Below, in pieces: positions 63,865-64,000 of a stretch of DNA of 64,000 nucleotides; position 1 is the stretch's first letter; each line of letters starts with the position of its first letter. The stretch lies in contig NZ_CP031417.1 in the NCBI RefSeq assembly GCF_003367395.1, forward strand, positions 3,534,001 to 3,598,000, written 5' to 3'. The DNA comes from Pseudolabrys taiwanensis (GTDB lineage Bacteria > Pseudomonadota > Alphaproteobacteria > Rhizobiales > Xanthobacteraceae). The notes under the pieces are model-generated. The model was not told the origin of the DNA, searched no databases, and saw nothing but the letters and a program-made list of their open reading frames with translations. The position numbers were made by a program, and so were the translations under genes.

Positions 63865-64000
63865 TAACTGACGCGTTCGATTGCGAGCGACACGCCCTGG
63901 CCTACGCCGACGCACATGGTGGCAAGTCCGAGCTTGCCGCCACGTTCTTCCAAACCATGCGTCGCCGTCAACGCCAGCCGTGCACCCGACATGCCGAGCG
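63865..64000 (-). CDS. pcaF: 3-oxoadipyl-CoA thiolase, C-terminal end only
   Basis: The last 45 codons of a thiolase, read by hand: [20 protein letters not shown], then [20 protein letters not shown] and the stop. The catalytic Cys in TMCVGVGQG is present. Position ahead of pcaHG points to PcaF, the last step of the beta-ketoadipate pathway, rather than to a PHB thiolase. The rest lies outside the window. Confidence 0.85.

Overview
The window is GC-rich, densely coded DNA from the chromosome of an alphaproteobacterium, most likely a Hyphomicrobiales member close to Bradyrhizobium, Pseudolabrys or Xanthobacteraceae. The evidence is the gene complement (PhaR-type PHB control, PtsP, DUF4167, DUF1178, UbiG), rhizobial-style intergenic palindromes, and promoter-like GGAAC-N16/17-(C)GTT motifs of the alphaproteobacterial general stress response. 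I saw no tRNA, rRNA, CRISPR array, transposase or phage gene.

Layout. 1-3.6 kb: a molybdenum S/N-oxide reductase (cut by the window edge) and an Asp/Glu racemase, divergent from an Lrp regulator. 3.6-9.9 kb: secA, a periplasmic parvulin, argJ, a MutT-type Nudix gene and a lone Flp pilin. 10-16.6 kb: an NDUFAF5-like methyltransferase, comF (with an apparent internal deletion), grxC, a nitrilase-family amidase, DUF1178, a spermidine-synthase-like gene, an EamA exporter, a small ferredoxin-like-fold protein and ubiG. 16.6-19.3 kb: a DNA-repair pair, a radical SAM protein with a helix-hairpin-helix and a DUF4130-UdgX fusion. 19.4-26.7 kb: lysC, ptsP behind a consensus-like sigma-54 promoter, prfA, prmC and a DUF4167 gene with a 500-nt leader. 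26.9-35.4 kb: a methyltransferase, gloB, a cupin, an EamA exporter, the PHB genes phaB-phaA-phaR, and a GGDEF/EAL protein. 35.4-47.3 kb: an M23-like protein with one altered zinc ligand, a gamma-glutamyltransferase-like gene, rpmF, mtgA, ispA, DUF1345, a Na+/H+ antiporter, ispG, an EamA exporter and a Zur/Fur regulator. 47.4-53.5 kb: bdhA and a patatin lipase, a macrodomain protein, and a MarR-EmrA-EmrB efflux operon. 53.5-64 kb, all on the minus strand: a CoA-transferase and acyl-CoA dehydrogenase; three tandem MetE-like paralogs with an MTHFR-like protein and an HTH-methyltransferase fusion; then pcaG, pcaH and the end of pcaF.

How the genes fit together. PHB synthesis (phaA/phaB with phaR) and mobilisation (bdhA, perhaps the patatin protein) are both present, about 15 kb apart. 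The pca genes open protocatechuate towards beta-ketoadipate. The neighbouring MetE-like/MTHFR-like/methyltransferase block looks like a one-carbon or methyl-transfer module of unknown substrate and is the best candidate for an undescribed system. The radical SAM/UdgX pair is a DNA-damage module.

At least fifteen palindromic elements of several families sit between genes. Two are copies, in opposite orientation, of a composite element of about 155-170 bp with terminal inverted repeats, two internal hairpins and an invariant 20-nt unpaired block. Some of these elements reach into gene ends or sit against start codons.
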